A stretch of 64,000 nt of DNA from Argentina anserina (Eukaryota; Streptophyta; Magnoliopsida; Rosales; Rosaceae). The notes beneath the pieces are model-generated. The model was not told where the DNA came from and did not search any database. It worked only from the letters and a program-made list of their open reading frames with translations. Below, piece by piece: positions 22,195 to 36,200 of the stretch. A program made the translations under genes and the position numbers. The stretch spans positions 21,886,001 to 21,950,000 of the forward strand of contig NC_065877.1 of NCBI RefSeq assembly GCF_933775445.1. Direction: 5' to 3'. Numbering within the stretch: the stretch's first letter is position 1; the number at the start of each line of letters is the position of its first letter.

Positions 22195-22799
22195 ATTTCA
22201 AGCATACTTTCATAAATATTGTATTTTTTTTTTTACATTTTGAAAGTATTATCGTGATGAAAAAATAAATGAAAAAAATCATGAAAATATATGTTTTATA
22301 ATAATCTAGAGTCGTTAGATTAACAAGGATATGATTGTCTATTAATCTAAAAAAGAAATTTTGTAATTATTTTAATTATTAACGTGATAAGATGATGTGT
22401 CATACCAGATAGGATTATGACGCGAAATCTGGAGCTAAAACATTTTTCTTAAGGTAATTTGTCATGGAGAGTAAAAGAGAAATTCGTTTGTTATTTGGCC
22501 TTATAATTCCCATAAAATCAATGTTACAGACTTACAGGCGTACGTGCCAACAACATTCCATTCCAACTATTCAACTACGAAAATTTCTTAGGTGCGGACT
22601 CCCCTACCACGTGGCTATGAGGCAGCCCAATAAAAATGCAATAATTTATTCCCAAGTTCCTATTTTGCCCCCATTTATTTCCAACACAATACCCAAAACA
22701 ACCTTTTGCTATGCCCTTATTGGACAGCCCCACTGCCACGTGGTGCGTTCACCCCACACAAGAATCTCTCTTCAACTATATATAAACTATACGAGTATG
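21827..22799. other. AT-rich spacer with a compound microsatellite
   Basis: No gene recognised. A (GC)n-(CA)n-(TA)n microsatellite lies at about 22147-22192. An open frame at 22464-22823 has no family resemblance and overlaps the hAT-like element. Confidence 0.6.
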
Positions 22800-22807
22800 A
22801 TACATGC

Positions 22808-23373
22808 CAGAGGCGGACCGTAGAGAGAGCAAACCCAGAAATTGTCGGGTAAAAATAAAAACCGTCAGGCTTTTTTGTTTGTTCCGCTGGGCAAAAATAT
22901 GATACAACTCAAGCCTAAGACATACCAATGGGAGTCTTTATCATCCAATCTATGTTTTCTACCGTTTTCTATATAATTTTGTGCATGATGATCATTGTAG
23001 ACCCTAGTCTAGTGTCATTTGGGATAATCCTTCTTGTTTTGGGCACTTATTTTGTCATGTAAAACCGTAAATGTAGGTGACATGTTTTTAACATCTGGAT
23101 TGATCAGCGCATTTTTTTTATTATGGAGAATTTTGTTGTAATAAAAACTCAAGTCCAATACATGATTAAACTCCTTTTGCTCCTTAATCTTTGTTTCTCA
23201 CCGTTTTACTCAGATAGGCAGTCATTGACATTCTTATTTTTTTTTTTTCGAAATCTTGATGAATACTATGTAAAAAAATTGTATTTGGACTTATTAAGAG
23301 TTTTACGGTTTTATCTTTTTTTATTCAGAAAAAATTCCGCTCACCTATCTTTCAGACGCTAGATCCGCCACTG
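22808..23373. mobile_element. hAT-like non-autonomous element (566 bp)
   Basis: Termini are CAGAGGCGGACCGTAG on the left and, inverted, CAGTGGCGGATCTAG on the right, resembling the CAG(G/T)GGCGGA ends of plant Tip100-type hAT elements. The flanking 8 bases are ATACATGC (22800-22807) and ATCCATGC (23374-23381), an 8-bp duplication with one mismatch, as expected for an old hAT insertion. There is no transposase inside; the 23123-23362 frame is AT-rich and unrecognisable. Confidence 0.72.
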
Positions 23374-23381
23374 ATCCATGC

Positions 23382-24570
23382 ATGAGTAATACTATGCCAC
23401 TCTAAGCAAGCATGTCTGACGAACAAGACATACAACTAGGAAGGCTTGGAGGTTAATTAGTTGCACTACATCTTCTATTTACTTGTGCGTGAAGGCATCG
23501 ATCCCTGAAACTTCCCATGCAGTGCTAGTCGGATGCTGCGATTAATTTGCAGCTTTGCGGTGCCCGACCTCATGCGCCACCCATATTCAGTGGGTTTGCG
23601 ACTTGTGTGTTTGAGACTCTGTTAGCTAGCTAGGTTAAGGTCCAGAATATTATTCGAGGGAAATTTGTCAGATAAGATCGAATGGAGAAGTCGTTATATC
23701 TTGCTCAGATAAGAAGCTCCCAACTAATAATGCACTTCTAACTTCTAACCCTTGTCATATGGATTGAAGTGGACGCAATGTAAACCTTGCTATACAGAGC
23801 TCATCATGCATGGTCTCCATCTCACTTTACAGCACTTGCGGAAACGAATGTTTTCAGGTAAATATATCTGCGTTGTTGCATTTTCGAAATAACGTATTGC
23901 TCAAGTGTTCCAACAACAACAGAGAAAATGCATGCCTAATTCGTCACAGTAGGTTTCTTAAAAGAACAAAAAGAAACGACTTTCGATGCATCCGCCGTCG
24001 GAATTTGATAATTAAATTCTCTCATGCTTCTACGCTGGGCCCGAATGTCATTATCAGAAACCAACCAAATTTATAGAATTATGTGCAGCTATATATTATA
24101 TTGATTTACCGTCTGTATTAAATTTGTTAAAAAGACAAAAACGAAGATGAAGGTGATAAGATCAAGCCTTGCAAGGTAAGAGTATTTCGTGCTAAGCCAA
24201 TCACATTTCTAACAATTAATATTTTAATTAGATATATATAAATGTTTCCTATTAGGAGATAATGAATTTCATGTATCTTCAAAAAAAAAAAGATGGATTC
24301 ATATGTATATTTGAAGAGTAAACTCAAGAAGAATACCCATTAAAAAGGTCCATATATTTGACCTTTACCGTCCAAAGAGTTTATACACGTGATAATCCTC
24401 ATGTTAATTAAAGATACGACGTCGTTTCCGGTGAAGAAGAAAGAAAACATCATCTTCAACCTCTCGCCTTCCCTCACCGCACCTTCACCTTCTGTGAAAA
24501 ACGTCCGGCCCGACTTCTCGTCAGTCGCCTTTCCAACAACATACCTGCCTGGGTTTGGTCAAGTGAGGCT
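23382..24570. other. Spacer, no confident gene
   Basis: The stretch 24389-24570 is GC-richer and reads SFPVKKKENIIFNLSPSLTA and on, then is cut by the LTR at 24576. It could be the start of a small gene interrupted by that insertion, but no family is recognised and nothing downstream of the LTR continues it convincingly. Confidence 0.4.
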
Positions 24571-24575
24571 TTTCT

Positions 24576-25899
24576 TGTTAGGAAAATGGGGTGATATTAC
24601 AAATATAAATAATAAATTAAATTTTGAAATAAATATAAATTATAAAATAATTATGCGAAAATAAAAATACATAATTAAGAAAATTGGAAGTGATAATTCA
24701 AGTACTCAACCATTATTGAACAAACATGAGAAGAGGTAGAAAGTCGAGTCGTGTGTATCACATACTATCCTTAAGACAATTATGCCGCATATACCGGTGC
24801 AAGGACTAAATGACACTAGTCTCCCAAGATACAATGACTTGCAAATCCTTGAAGCTGCACTGCTACAAGAATACCAGCAAATTGGAATGAACCCTTTATA
24901 TCACCAGAACTGATACAGGAGCAGAGGAGGATATGAACTAGAGGGTAGGATGGAAGGAAACTAGATATGAGATAGAGGATTTAGGAGAGAGAATCTCTTA
25001 AGAAGAGAGACAAGAAAGAGAATAGGGAGATAGGAGAACAAGAGAAGAACATAACTCAGAGGCTAAGAAATCAATATTCTCAATATTCAAATATACCTTT
25101 AACTCAATACAAAGCTCATATTTATAAGAACTAGTTATAATTATAAAACAGTTAGAAAAGACAACTCCTAATACAACTAAATAACCTATTTAATGAAAAT
25201 AAACATTAAATCCTAGAACAAGCTGGAACATAAAACATTCTTAGACGCATTCTTAGATAATACTTGCTAATGCTGTGTCAAGAAGAAGAGAGCAAAGAAC
25301 AAACTTTAGAGAGAGGAGAGAGTAGTGTTTAGGATGCCAAGTTATGATTTTAAATCTCGTTGTGAATCTAATTATCTAGATGAAGAATATGTAATTATTT
25401 ATAGAGAGGAAATCTGATCACTAAATGAATTGTCATGAATTCAGAAATGAATTTCTTATCATAAGTTTCAACAATTACATAATAAATTTTCATTCGTTAC
25501 GACCATTACAATGGTTACGTAATGAATTTTCATATGTTACGACCGTTACCTTAATGAATTTCATTTCATACGTTACGACTGTTACACAATGAATTTGACG
25601 GTTACAGAATTCAATTTCATTAAACTGTCGTTGCATAATTTAATCTTATTGAATATAATGTTACAAATTCAAAGTTGCCCAGTCGTTACAGATTCTAAAA
25701 TTCAAATAATTATCACGTTTTATGTGACAATTTCTTATTCACATTATAACCAATTTAAACATATAAATACATTATTTTGTAGCTCTTACACCGAAGAACA
25801 CAAGCTCATATTTATCTTTATAGATCTTTAGTGTGTCCACTTAATTCTTCTCATTAAATTGGTTTATAATAAATGGTGAGATTCACTATTTTTCCAACA
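24576..25899. mobile_element. Solo LTR 3 (1324 bp), different family
   Basis: Begins TGTTAGGAAAAT and ends ATTTTTCCAACA, so the ends form a short inverted repeat. It is flanked by a perfect 5-bp duplication TTTCT (24571-24575 and 25900-25904). There is no internal coding. It contains repeated CGTTACGACNGTTAC-type text at 25495-25590. The short-inverted TGTT...AACA ends fit Copia or Gypsy; the superfamily is not resolved. Confidence 0.82.
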
Positions 25900-25904
25900 T
25901 TTCT

Positions 25905-28372
25905 CCCGCACCAAGGCACGCATCGTTGAAAACAGAGATGTGTATGGATCTGAGTGTTTTCCTCAGACTCAGAGACTTGCAAGTTGCAACAGTGACTGAA
26001 ACATGCTACTGTAAATTCATCGCTAGGCGAAAGAATAGTTGCGCCTTTTGACTAACACTTACAAGTAATCATTCTCCCATGCTAGAATATCTGGGTAGAT
26101 TTTCCTAATTGCATTGGAAAGTTGTACCTTTGCTGACTTAGGGAGAAAGATGTCTTCAAACCAAAGTGTAATCGAACCCTGAACGGCCTGAAGTCGTCAA
26201 TGAGGAAAAGTTATTGGTACTTTCTTTTGAACCCGACGCACTAGGACTAGATTAATATCAACATCCATTAAAAGATGATGAAACTAATCGATCAATATAT
26301 AGTCCAAGATAATGTTCTGCACAATCTCGGATCAACTGTAAGTCTGTAACCTTAGAAATATGATGTCAACACCGTAGCTAGAGTTAATCGGGCTAAAATA
26401 TCAGATCTATTTCCTCCGAGGTTTAAGACATCACAGTACGTACTAGAGAAGTAACTCAAAATGATAAAGATGTAACACTAAATGATAGTTGACTGGAGAT
26501 AGAAAAGAGCTAACCCCTATAAAGATCACAGCCAATGTGGTGCATAACTCAAGCTCCCAATATTTTGTATTTTGAGATCCAAAGCTCTACTTTTAATCTG
26601 TTGTGTATTATACTTGATGTTTCTAATGAGTGGCTGGTGTGGAAGGAGTTGCGTAGCTCGACCAACTATGGTTCTTATCGGAGCAAGAGCTAGTTGATTG
26701 CGTGACCAATGGCGAAGAGCAACTATGTGAGGGAGCTTTAATGGTTGTTGCATTTTAATTCATAAATCAAAAGCACAGATTTAGCATCAGAAATAACTAC
26801 CCTTATATGGGAGTTGTTTAACTGTTGATGGTACGTGTAATGCCAAGACGAATGCAAGCCATACAGCCACGAAAACTTGCCTGACAGACGTGCCTACAAA
26901 TATTGAAAGATTGATGCTCGCATATCTGATTCCCAATTCTTTTCAAATTGTGTATAACAAGAACTAGATCAATGCATCACCGCTGTTGGTTATGGACGCA
27001 GAGATGACAAAAAGAAGGGTACATAAGAATGCAGAGGCTTCGGTTCCCGCTGCATAATAAACAATCAAATGAACATATCCTTTCAACGTCTGCGTTATGA
27101 TATGTACATAAACTTAAGAGAGAGCATCTATCGGCAAGATTACGAGGAATGTTCATATCTTTTCAATGTTAACGTTGTGATTACCGATGGGTGGCTAATC
27201 ACGCGGTTAGCTATTAGTGAGGGTTAGCTTGACACAAGAAGTATAGTGGTCACCTCCCTCTCTTGGGGTAGACTACATCCACTTGAATCCACTACTATAG
27301 GCAAATAGCCTTAAGTTATACAAATAGCCGTCCCTCCTCTAAGTGGGATGAAAGGTCTCTTTTTTAGGTGAGGGAACCCTCTCATTTACATATTCTTCAA
27401 TGTGAAATAAGTGTCCATCTAGGCTTACTATGGAGCCATCTTGATGAGGTCGGAAATGTGACTTCCCAATGGTGTTTTGGTAAGTTCCGACTATCATTGG
27501 AAAACTTGTATGACGAGGTACGCTATTAATATCATGGTTGAGCCACATAGTGACTTGTAGATCCGCCTAGAGAATGATGCTTATGCTCGATGGCATGCCA
27601 TACTAGCTCTATGCTAGTAGGGGTGGCAACATACATAAACTTAAGAGATACCATCTATCAGCAAGATTACGAGGAATAATATTGGGAAATATGGATACAG
27701 AAAGAACCTCTTTTTCTATTTAGTTGAATTATCTCACTATACATGTCTACAAAGAAGTGAGAAGTACAAACACTGATTTTCATTTTGTTTTCCCCTTAAA
27801 AGCTATGAGATAAAGAGAATGAGTGTAAGAAAATGAGAACGCAGTAACGCAGGAGAGACTAATACAAAACTTCACGTAAAATTACATCAACCGAGCAGAA
27901 GCAGCCAATCAATTTCAGGCTTAACATTTTCCATCCTTATCTATAGTTCATACATGATAGCATACACTACTCACTTTTGAAGGCAATAGCCATCAGACTG
28001 TTGTAATGGGAAAGCACAAAGAGAACTCACTAACATAAATCTTTATGAGAAAACCCATCAGATGTGTGCTTACAAGAAAGGAACAAATTACAGGCTAACC
28101 AACACTTTCAATACTAGACTGAAAGCCATGCATGAGGAAATACCACTAGATGAATGTAACTGTGCCTACAAGAAAAACAATTCTAATTCCTAACCGACAA
28201 TTCTGGTACTAGATAGAACACAATGCATCAGAGATAAAAGTAACACCAGATGCATGTTTCTCTGTCTAGAAGGAAAAATAGAGACTACCCAACGATGCTT
28301 TTGGTAGTATAGAGCCAGAAAGATACATGTTTATGTGGTTTACACAGCCTTGTTCAACACAGGTGAAGGGGG
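25905..28372. other. Spacer with a 45-bp direct repeat, no gene seen
   Basis: No coding signal. The block ACATAAACTTAAGAGAG and on to TTACGAGGAAT at about 27108-27152 is repeated, with a few changes, at about 27631-27675, enclosing some 480 bases. The PDS5 3' UTR presumably lies just left of 28373. Confidence 0.6.
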
Positions 28373-31300
28373 TCAACTTGCATCCTTTACACCATTGCTC
28401 AATCCTGTCATTTCTATAGGATCAACATTAACAGAGGGTCCAATATCAACTTTCGGATTTTCTTCCTTAGACAAGGTTATAGTCTCAGGTGTGATCTGCA
28501 TAGAGTCAATACCAGTCTTCATATCTCCCTTCAACTGGCCGGCATATATCTCACCTTTATCATCCATCAACCTGTCAGTTTCCTTGGACTTATCTTCCCG
28601 TTGTTCATCGATAATAGGCTCACTTAGTGTAGAACGGTCTGCAGATTTACTGTCAGACTTCATACACTCAACAGTGGATAAGCCAGCTGACACTTCATTT
28701 CTAGATATCCTTCAAAAAAGTTTAGTTAACGAATGATAATTGCAAATTACATGATAGTATGCAAACCACCAACCACCAACAGTGGAAAAATATCGAAGTA
28801 AATGAAAAGGAAAGAAATTATACAAACCAACCTTTTCAAGGAGAAACCAGCATTTGCTTGCTCAGATGGCTCAGATATTGCTTTCCGCTTCCTCTTTTGT
28901 GGTCTGATTAAATTAACAAATTTTATTTCAGAGTAACATATATGGTAGCAACGAGTGTTAGGTGGGGCAGTCCCATGTGGTGTCAAGAGCAGTTATTTAT
29001 GAGCTACATATACTTAAATAAAATGTAAAGTCTATTACAACCTATTATTCAAATTGTATATTATATTATTTAATTATTACTTTATTGTTAATTTAGTATT
29101 ATCTATTTTATTACACATGCATCATTTTTCGAAAGCTACATATGCAGCAGTCCTCTCAAGCTAAGATGGAAATTACTTGACAGCTAGTACTGACCTAACA
29201 GAAGCATCAGTCTTTGGCGTATCATTCTTTTGCTCCAACTGTATACATGACTAAATTGCATAGGATAATTTATATTAGAATAAGGCTTTAAATAAAAATT
29301 TAGACAAATGATCAGTACAATTATGAAAAAAGTACATACATCTTTTGAATCATCTTCAATTAGTTGCCATCGTTGCTTTCGAAGGTTTAGGTTTTCTTTC
29401 TCCCCATCATTATAAAGCACCTGCACAAGATGTAGAGAAGGAACAAAAATTCAAAACAACAATATGCATACAGGTGGAAGCAAATTGTGAAACTCAGGCA
29501 AAACGGAGATATCTCATGCTTGATTATAGCACAAGGTGCTGACTGCTGAGGGTACCCAGTGACGCAACCGCCTCTGTCTTACATGTTTCAGCCCCCTCGT
29601 ATAATTAAGCAGCAGTATAATGCCTAAAAGTTGTAAAACATACAAGAAATATCTTAAGAAAAAAAAATACTTCTTGAAAGTGCAAAGTTTAATGTTTAGA
29701 GTTACCGAAAGAACAAAAAAAACCCCCAAAAGAAACAATACATTTAAAGTAAAAAAAATTTATTTGTTACACTTGCCGTCTCTTTCTCCCCTATAGATTG
29801 ATATAACAGGCTTGAAAAAATAATCAAAAGCAAGCACTAAATAACACACAAGAGGGATCCTCTATAAAGTACAAAATAAAAAACTAGTACCATATGGTGA
29901 TCCTTCGAAGACACATATAGCACGAGCAAGAGAGTGGTACTATAATGGCAAAGAAGATATGGTCAAAAGCCCAAAGACATGTAGTATTTTTTTCCGCTTT
30001 TTAAAGTTACAAATCATGTTCAAAAATAGAACACTGGAATGGCATAAAACACATCAAACAAAAGGGCAGGAAGACCAAAAAGTCAACTCACCAAGTGCCT
30101 CTGTCTAACAGCATCGTACGAACGTACAACACCATCATAAAACCTGCAGAGTAAGAAATACCATATGAGACAAATATAGTGATGATTATACCCTAGTAGA
30201 CGATTAATATTCAGTAAATGTGTAGTCTGATTTTAACATAAATCATAGCATATTATACTTGTAAATGATTCTGAAGTACTCACGTTTTGTCCTTCGGCCA
30301 CCAAACCTGTATTCCTTTGCCAACTATTCGATCATCAGGATTGGGCATTGGATTAGCCTGAATTTGTAGGTTAAATTAAAACTCAAAGAAAAAAATAGCA
30401 GAGAACGATCATAACAATTAAGGTAGGCCTGACCCATATTATAAAAAGAGAATATGTTTAGTTGAACTGAGAACAGACTCAGACATTATTACCTGGAAGC
30501 AATCTTGAAGCAAAAAAGTAGTAAAATATTACTACACAAAATTGAAAAAAAAAAAAAAAAGACAAAAAAAAACCAATGTTGCATGTCTGCATAAATTCCT
30601 GGATGTATGAAGGGGCTAAAGTGGACCTCAGATCTATAGTGAAGCACCAAGCACCATTTACAGCTTAATTACACAGTAAACAAAACAAGCAGTGGTTTAT
30701 TGATGATATGAAAACGATTAATTTTTACATAAAGTAGGCTCAGATTTAACGGATTAGTACCCATAAACAAGAGAAGCATTGATGTTATATTTCGACTTTC
30801 AGTAACAGAATATGTAACAACATCACTTTAAAAGTTGTAACTATTGGCAGAACCATAACTACAGGAAAGCGAGCATAACCTAAGTCTAAGAGGATTTTCT
30901 AAGTTTGAAAAATACCCCATGGTCTGACTCCTCTGTAAAATATGTCAACCCCTTGAGATACAATACTTCAGAAAGTACATCACATGATAAACCTATGTAC
31001 ACCTTGGATTCATATCCAGTGTAACATCATTGAAGGAGAATGTATCCATACTGCTAAACTGCAATAGCTTCTCTTTAATAGTTTCATAATCTTCAATCAG
31101 AAAAAAGGAGAATGTATCCATATGTCACCTCAACTTAGCTCAACATACTTATATACCCCAGTTTCAGAACTTTATATAAAACTTCTGCCTTTATACAGCT
31201 AAAATCAACCTTCAGTATTCACTATTATTTAGTCCAATGCTATTGAATGGACATTTATGCCATTGAAAAGAGTACAGAATTAGGACTTTATGTTTCATAG

Positions 31301-33235
31301 CTTCTCTCCTTTTAGAGATAACCATAGATGTATACATTGTTTAAACTGTTCTCAAAAACTGATTATTCTATAATGGTATTGAATATGATTCATTTGCACT
31401 ACTTCATAAACAGGGCCTTACTGAAATAACTTGACAAAGAACAGGGGCACCTAACGTTGTTCATGGTTAATGGTTTGGATCATTGGATGCAATGTAAGCC
31501 ATATTTCATTGATCACTAATAGTCCAAGATGATAAGTATTCCTAAAGATGAATTCGACTTAATTGACCACAGAAAGCTAGCGGGGGAGACAGTATGTGAT
31601 TGAGGCTTGAGGATGTAATAGATGATTGAGAAACCAAACTGTAACTCACCATGCTAGTCAAACTGCAATTGATCTGAAAACAAAAATGATAAATAAAAAA
31701 ATAGTAGCAACAATTATTATTACCTCATCCTTTGCAATGGAACGTTTCCTCTTGCGTATAATCTTAGGGGTTCCTATAACAACATTTTTATCTCCCCCCA
31801 TATTTGTCTCAGAGTTGGACATCTTCTGCAAAGTGAAAAATTATGAAGAGGATGAAGAACAAACAGCAGATCAAAACAATGGGTACTGAAAAGTAAAGTT
31901 TCACTGTCCTCAGTCTAGTACCTTATTAAGAGATCCTTCAGCACCATCTTTACTAGGAGCGTCCTCCCCCCCAAGTGTCTGAATACCCTTTCCAGCTGAT
32001 CGATCCTTGATACCGCCAGTTCCAAACTGTACAGCTGGGTCTCGCTGCATGTTTTGCTCAGGACCACTTGGGACTGGTGAAACCTCTGTGATTACGATAC
32101 GTTCAGAAGCAAGAACAGTTTCCTGATTTATTTTTGAAGCAAGCTTTCTCGGTCGGCCCCTTGGTTTTGTTGCACTCACATTCTGAGTCCCAACCTTTTG
32201 CACAGCTGACTGATCATTGATATTCACAGTTCCAAGAGTGGAAGCTGATTCTTGTTGTTTTTCCACAGGATCACATGAAACTGCAGACTCTGTGCCAACA
32301 TGTACAGAAGCAATAATGGTCTCATTATTTGTTTTTGCAGGAAATTTCCTGGGGCGTCCCCGTGACTTTGCTTTTAAAGAACTTGTCTCCTTAGACTCCA
32401 TCTTCAAAGTATCAATTGATCCTGGATTTCTATCTTCAGCTTGAACACATGAAAAAAAATCAACCTTTGCAGGTGAATGGGAAGTAGGATTAGCTTCTTG
32501 ATGTGCTATGGCTACTTGCTTCCTTGGTCGACCTCTTCTAGATTCAGTTCCATCAAGATGGCCATTTTGTTGACGCAAAGAAGCAGATCCTATGTCCCCT
32601 TCTGCTTTAGGTTGAGAATTTGGTGATTCAGTTGATTGTTGATGTGTGGATGGCAAAGTGGATGGCTCAGTCACTTCTTGAAGTGTTGACGGCAAAGTGG
32701 ATGCCATAGTGACCTTCAAATGAAGATGATCTTCAGTGGATAAACTATCAGATCCCTTGTCATGAGAGTTCCTGTTCCCAGCTGATTTTGGAGATTTTTT
32801 TCCAGATTGCATCCAATGATTATCGTAGCCTTCCTCTGGATTCATTAAAGAATTTGGCTTCCGGCCTCTCTTTTTCAGCGCTGAATGTGGCTCAATTTCT
32901 GATATTTCCTCTGGATCCATTGAAGAGCGGGGCCTTTTGCCTCTCTTTGTTGTACCCGAATCTGGCTCATTTACTGATTTGACAGTCTTCACAGAGAACG
33001 AATTGTCAGGTTCAGCACCATCTTGTAAATTAACCTCCTTGGAATGATTAGCGAGATGGCAGCGCTGTAATGTTGTAAAGGGGTCATGTACAATTTTAGG
33101 TTCATCACTAGTGGGACCAGCCACACATTTGTCAACTGTTGTCGGACCAGCAGCATTGGCAGTAACTACCTCTGTTCCCTGTTTAATAGAGACGTTTGAA
33201 TCAAACAATAGTAATTTATATGTATGGAGGAAAAC

Positions 33236-33274
<39 letters not shown>

Positions 33275-36200
33275 AGGTGATGATATGATTACGCATAACA
33301 GATGCATACAGGGTATGGTTCATTTGGAGTCCTTATATATCAAGTCAATTTTTATCAATCAGAATCAGATTGCAGTTAGAACTTCCATTTATTATTCACA
33401 CTAAAGAGAGCCACTCTAACATCGTGATACCCAATGAAGGCCCAAGATATGGTGTCAATGGGGGTGGAATACTTATATAAACCAAAGCAATGAGGAAATG
33501 GGGGCGAAACTAAAAGATTTGATAGAATTTGGCTAATATGGCATTCACTAAAAGAAAGAGAAGAAAAAATCTCAGTGAGGGCAGTAGCCCCCCACTTAGC
33601 ACTATGTAGGACCACAAGTCGTGACACACATAAATACACGGGACATTTATCAAAAACTACATCACATCATTCCTCCTAAGATGTGCAGAGTGTAACTGAT
33701 AAAACCATGAATTATATGCTGCTGAGGCAATGTTATCAAAATTCATTTAACAATATTAAGAATATGATAGAATAGCTGGGTAGACAGGATAGGATGGTTC
33801 ATCTCATTGAAGAGAAAGTTTTGTATTACTAATATACATAAAATTTGCTCACTATCCAAGAACGCTTATTGTTAACTTTCCCTTGACTGTCATGTTGTAC
33901 AACATGAAGTTTTACCAGCTGACATCATCCCAATCCTCTTATTTGGTAACCTTGTCAAACATCTATTTTTACTATGGTCACACAAAAATAATAATTACTG
34001 CATTGAAAGGACCGCGGAACTAACCACTGTAAACAATAAGTGTGACAGTTCAAAGGACTAGAACCTATGACCACCCATATGTGCGTGACATTAATATAGG
34101 GAAGATTAAACTATATATAATATTTATATACAAAAAACTTTAGCTGGAGAAGTAGCGCGCGCTTCCAGCTCAACTTGGAGAGATGATGCATAACAAGACA
34201 AGAAATGGGTTAAGTAAAAGCATGCACAACAGACTTAAAATAAAAATCCATATGCATGTACACTAAAAAATTTCTAAACTTCTCTCTAGGTATGCAATTG
34301 AAGTATAAAATTTATCACTTGTTCAACATACCAGATTCTTTCTGACATGATCAATTTTGAGGGCATCACATCTATGCTGGCATATAGAAGCCACTATAGG
34401 AGCATAATCGTCCAAAGCAGTACCCAAGGACTTCACTGCCTCCATGAGATACGGTTTCAGCTTAGCCGCACAATTATCGAGAACCGTCTCCCCCAGTTTC
34501 CAAGAGAAAGGTGAAACAATCTGAAACAATGAATAAGACGGGCTTAATTCGTATATATAGAAAAGATAATGATTAATAAAAAAAATTAAATTCATAACAT
34601 AACAACGTGTTGAAAAAGATTATAACCTGATTTTTCTTTGTAACACTTAATAAAAGAATTCTGAGAAGTTCCAACGGAAATTCTTCACTTTCATGAATTT
34701 CCTCTAGAACCATTGTCATAATATTTTGCATGTCTGAAAATACAGCAAGTGGATGGTTCGACCTAATAAAGCAAGATGAAACCATCAGTTGTTGATTATT
34801 TGCAAGAAATAAAGATTATGTAAAATTCTTCTTCTATATGAGTAGAACTTTAACAGAAGAAGATTACTACATAGTAGGGGAAAGGTTCCAACTGATTATA
34901 TGATAAGCTAACAGCTTAACAAAAGTAAAACGCTGAATACAGAGGACGCCCAAAGCTAAAGCACGACAGCTTTTCAAACCAGCAAAATTGCATACAAGGA
35001 ACTATAACTCATGACAACGCCCACAGTGAAGAAGTATCAAAGTAATTCCCACAAGTGATATATCTCTTCAACGCTAGCTCCTTATTCTTTTTCAAACACT
35101 AAACCCCAATAGCTCTCATTAAATTACAAAACTCCGGAGAAACTGATGCCCAGAGCAAAGCTATGTAATGAACAATACAGAATCTCCACACCCCATACTC
35201 CCACAGAATTTATCTTAATTTATTCTATCGACACTACCTAAAAGACGACCATCAAAGTACATATTCCCAGCACTATTCCTTGCTTCTTTTCTCCAAAGTT
35301 TATTTTCTAAAATTATTCTGAAGGAAGATATACCCAATATGAAGTAGAATTTCCATCCTATGTTTCCACATCAGAATAACATTTGCATGATCCAAACAAA
35401 GTACCAAATACTGGTACAGAAACTTATCCAAGTTTTGTAATTCAACTTATCCATATCAAAGTATCAACCATGCAAAATGCTCCTTACTAGAGCACAATCA
35501 CTCTCCAAACCAGAAAAATAGCACACAAAGAACTATAACACGGCAGAAACTTACACCCGAATTAAGGTAAGTAACAAATTATATACCACAAGTGATATCT
35601 TCTCAATCCTAGCTCTCTTGTTCCTTTCCCAACACTAAACACCAATAGCTCTCATAAAACTATAAAACTCAGGAGAAAATGATGCCCCGAAAAAAAAAAA
35701 AAACTAGGTAACTAAATATAGTATCTCCTCCCCCTAGCTCCCACAGAATTTCTAATATTTTTTCCATCGACACAATTTAAAAGATGACCATCACAGTACA
35801 TACTCCCAGCACTATTCCTTCTGTTCTATTCTCCAACAATCATCTTCTAGGAATTTATTTTAAACAATGATGTACGCAATATGTAGATGATTTTCCATCC
35901 TATGGTACCATATCAGAAGATCATTCTCATAATCCAAAGTTCTAAATATATGAATGAAAGAGAGCTTTACGAATCCTATCATTCTTTTAACAAATTTGCA
36001 ATGAACATGCAAGCATTTCATTGCAAGAAAGAACAGTGGGAAAATATAATTTTATTTCATGAACAACACGTACTTGAGATAACGAATCCAGAAATTTCCT
36101 TGCTTCCATATCAAAGTACCAAAAGATGTTACAAAATTTTTGAAACTTCGATCTTCTGAATGCTCGTATAATGAGCATTCTACATGTAATAAAAATTGAA

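Noticed and set aside
22582..22610. Second copy of the foldback terminus (AGGTGCGGACT)
   Set aside because: Only about 11 bases match the 86-436 element and there is no inverted partner nearby.
31910..33307. 465-codon frame as a stand-alone gene
   Set aside because: It is PDS5 exon 6 (31922-33178) with intron sequence read through at both ends. Splice sites and frame link it to neighbouring PDS5 exons.
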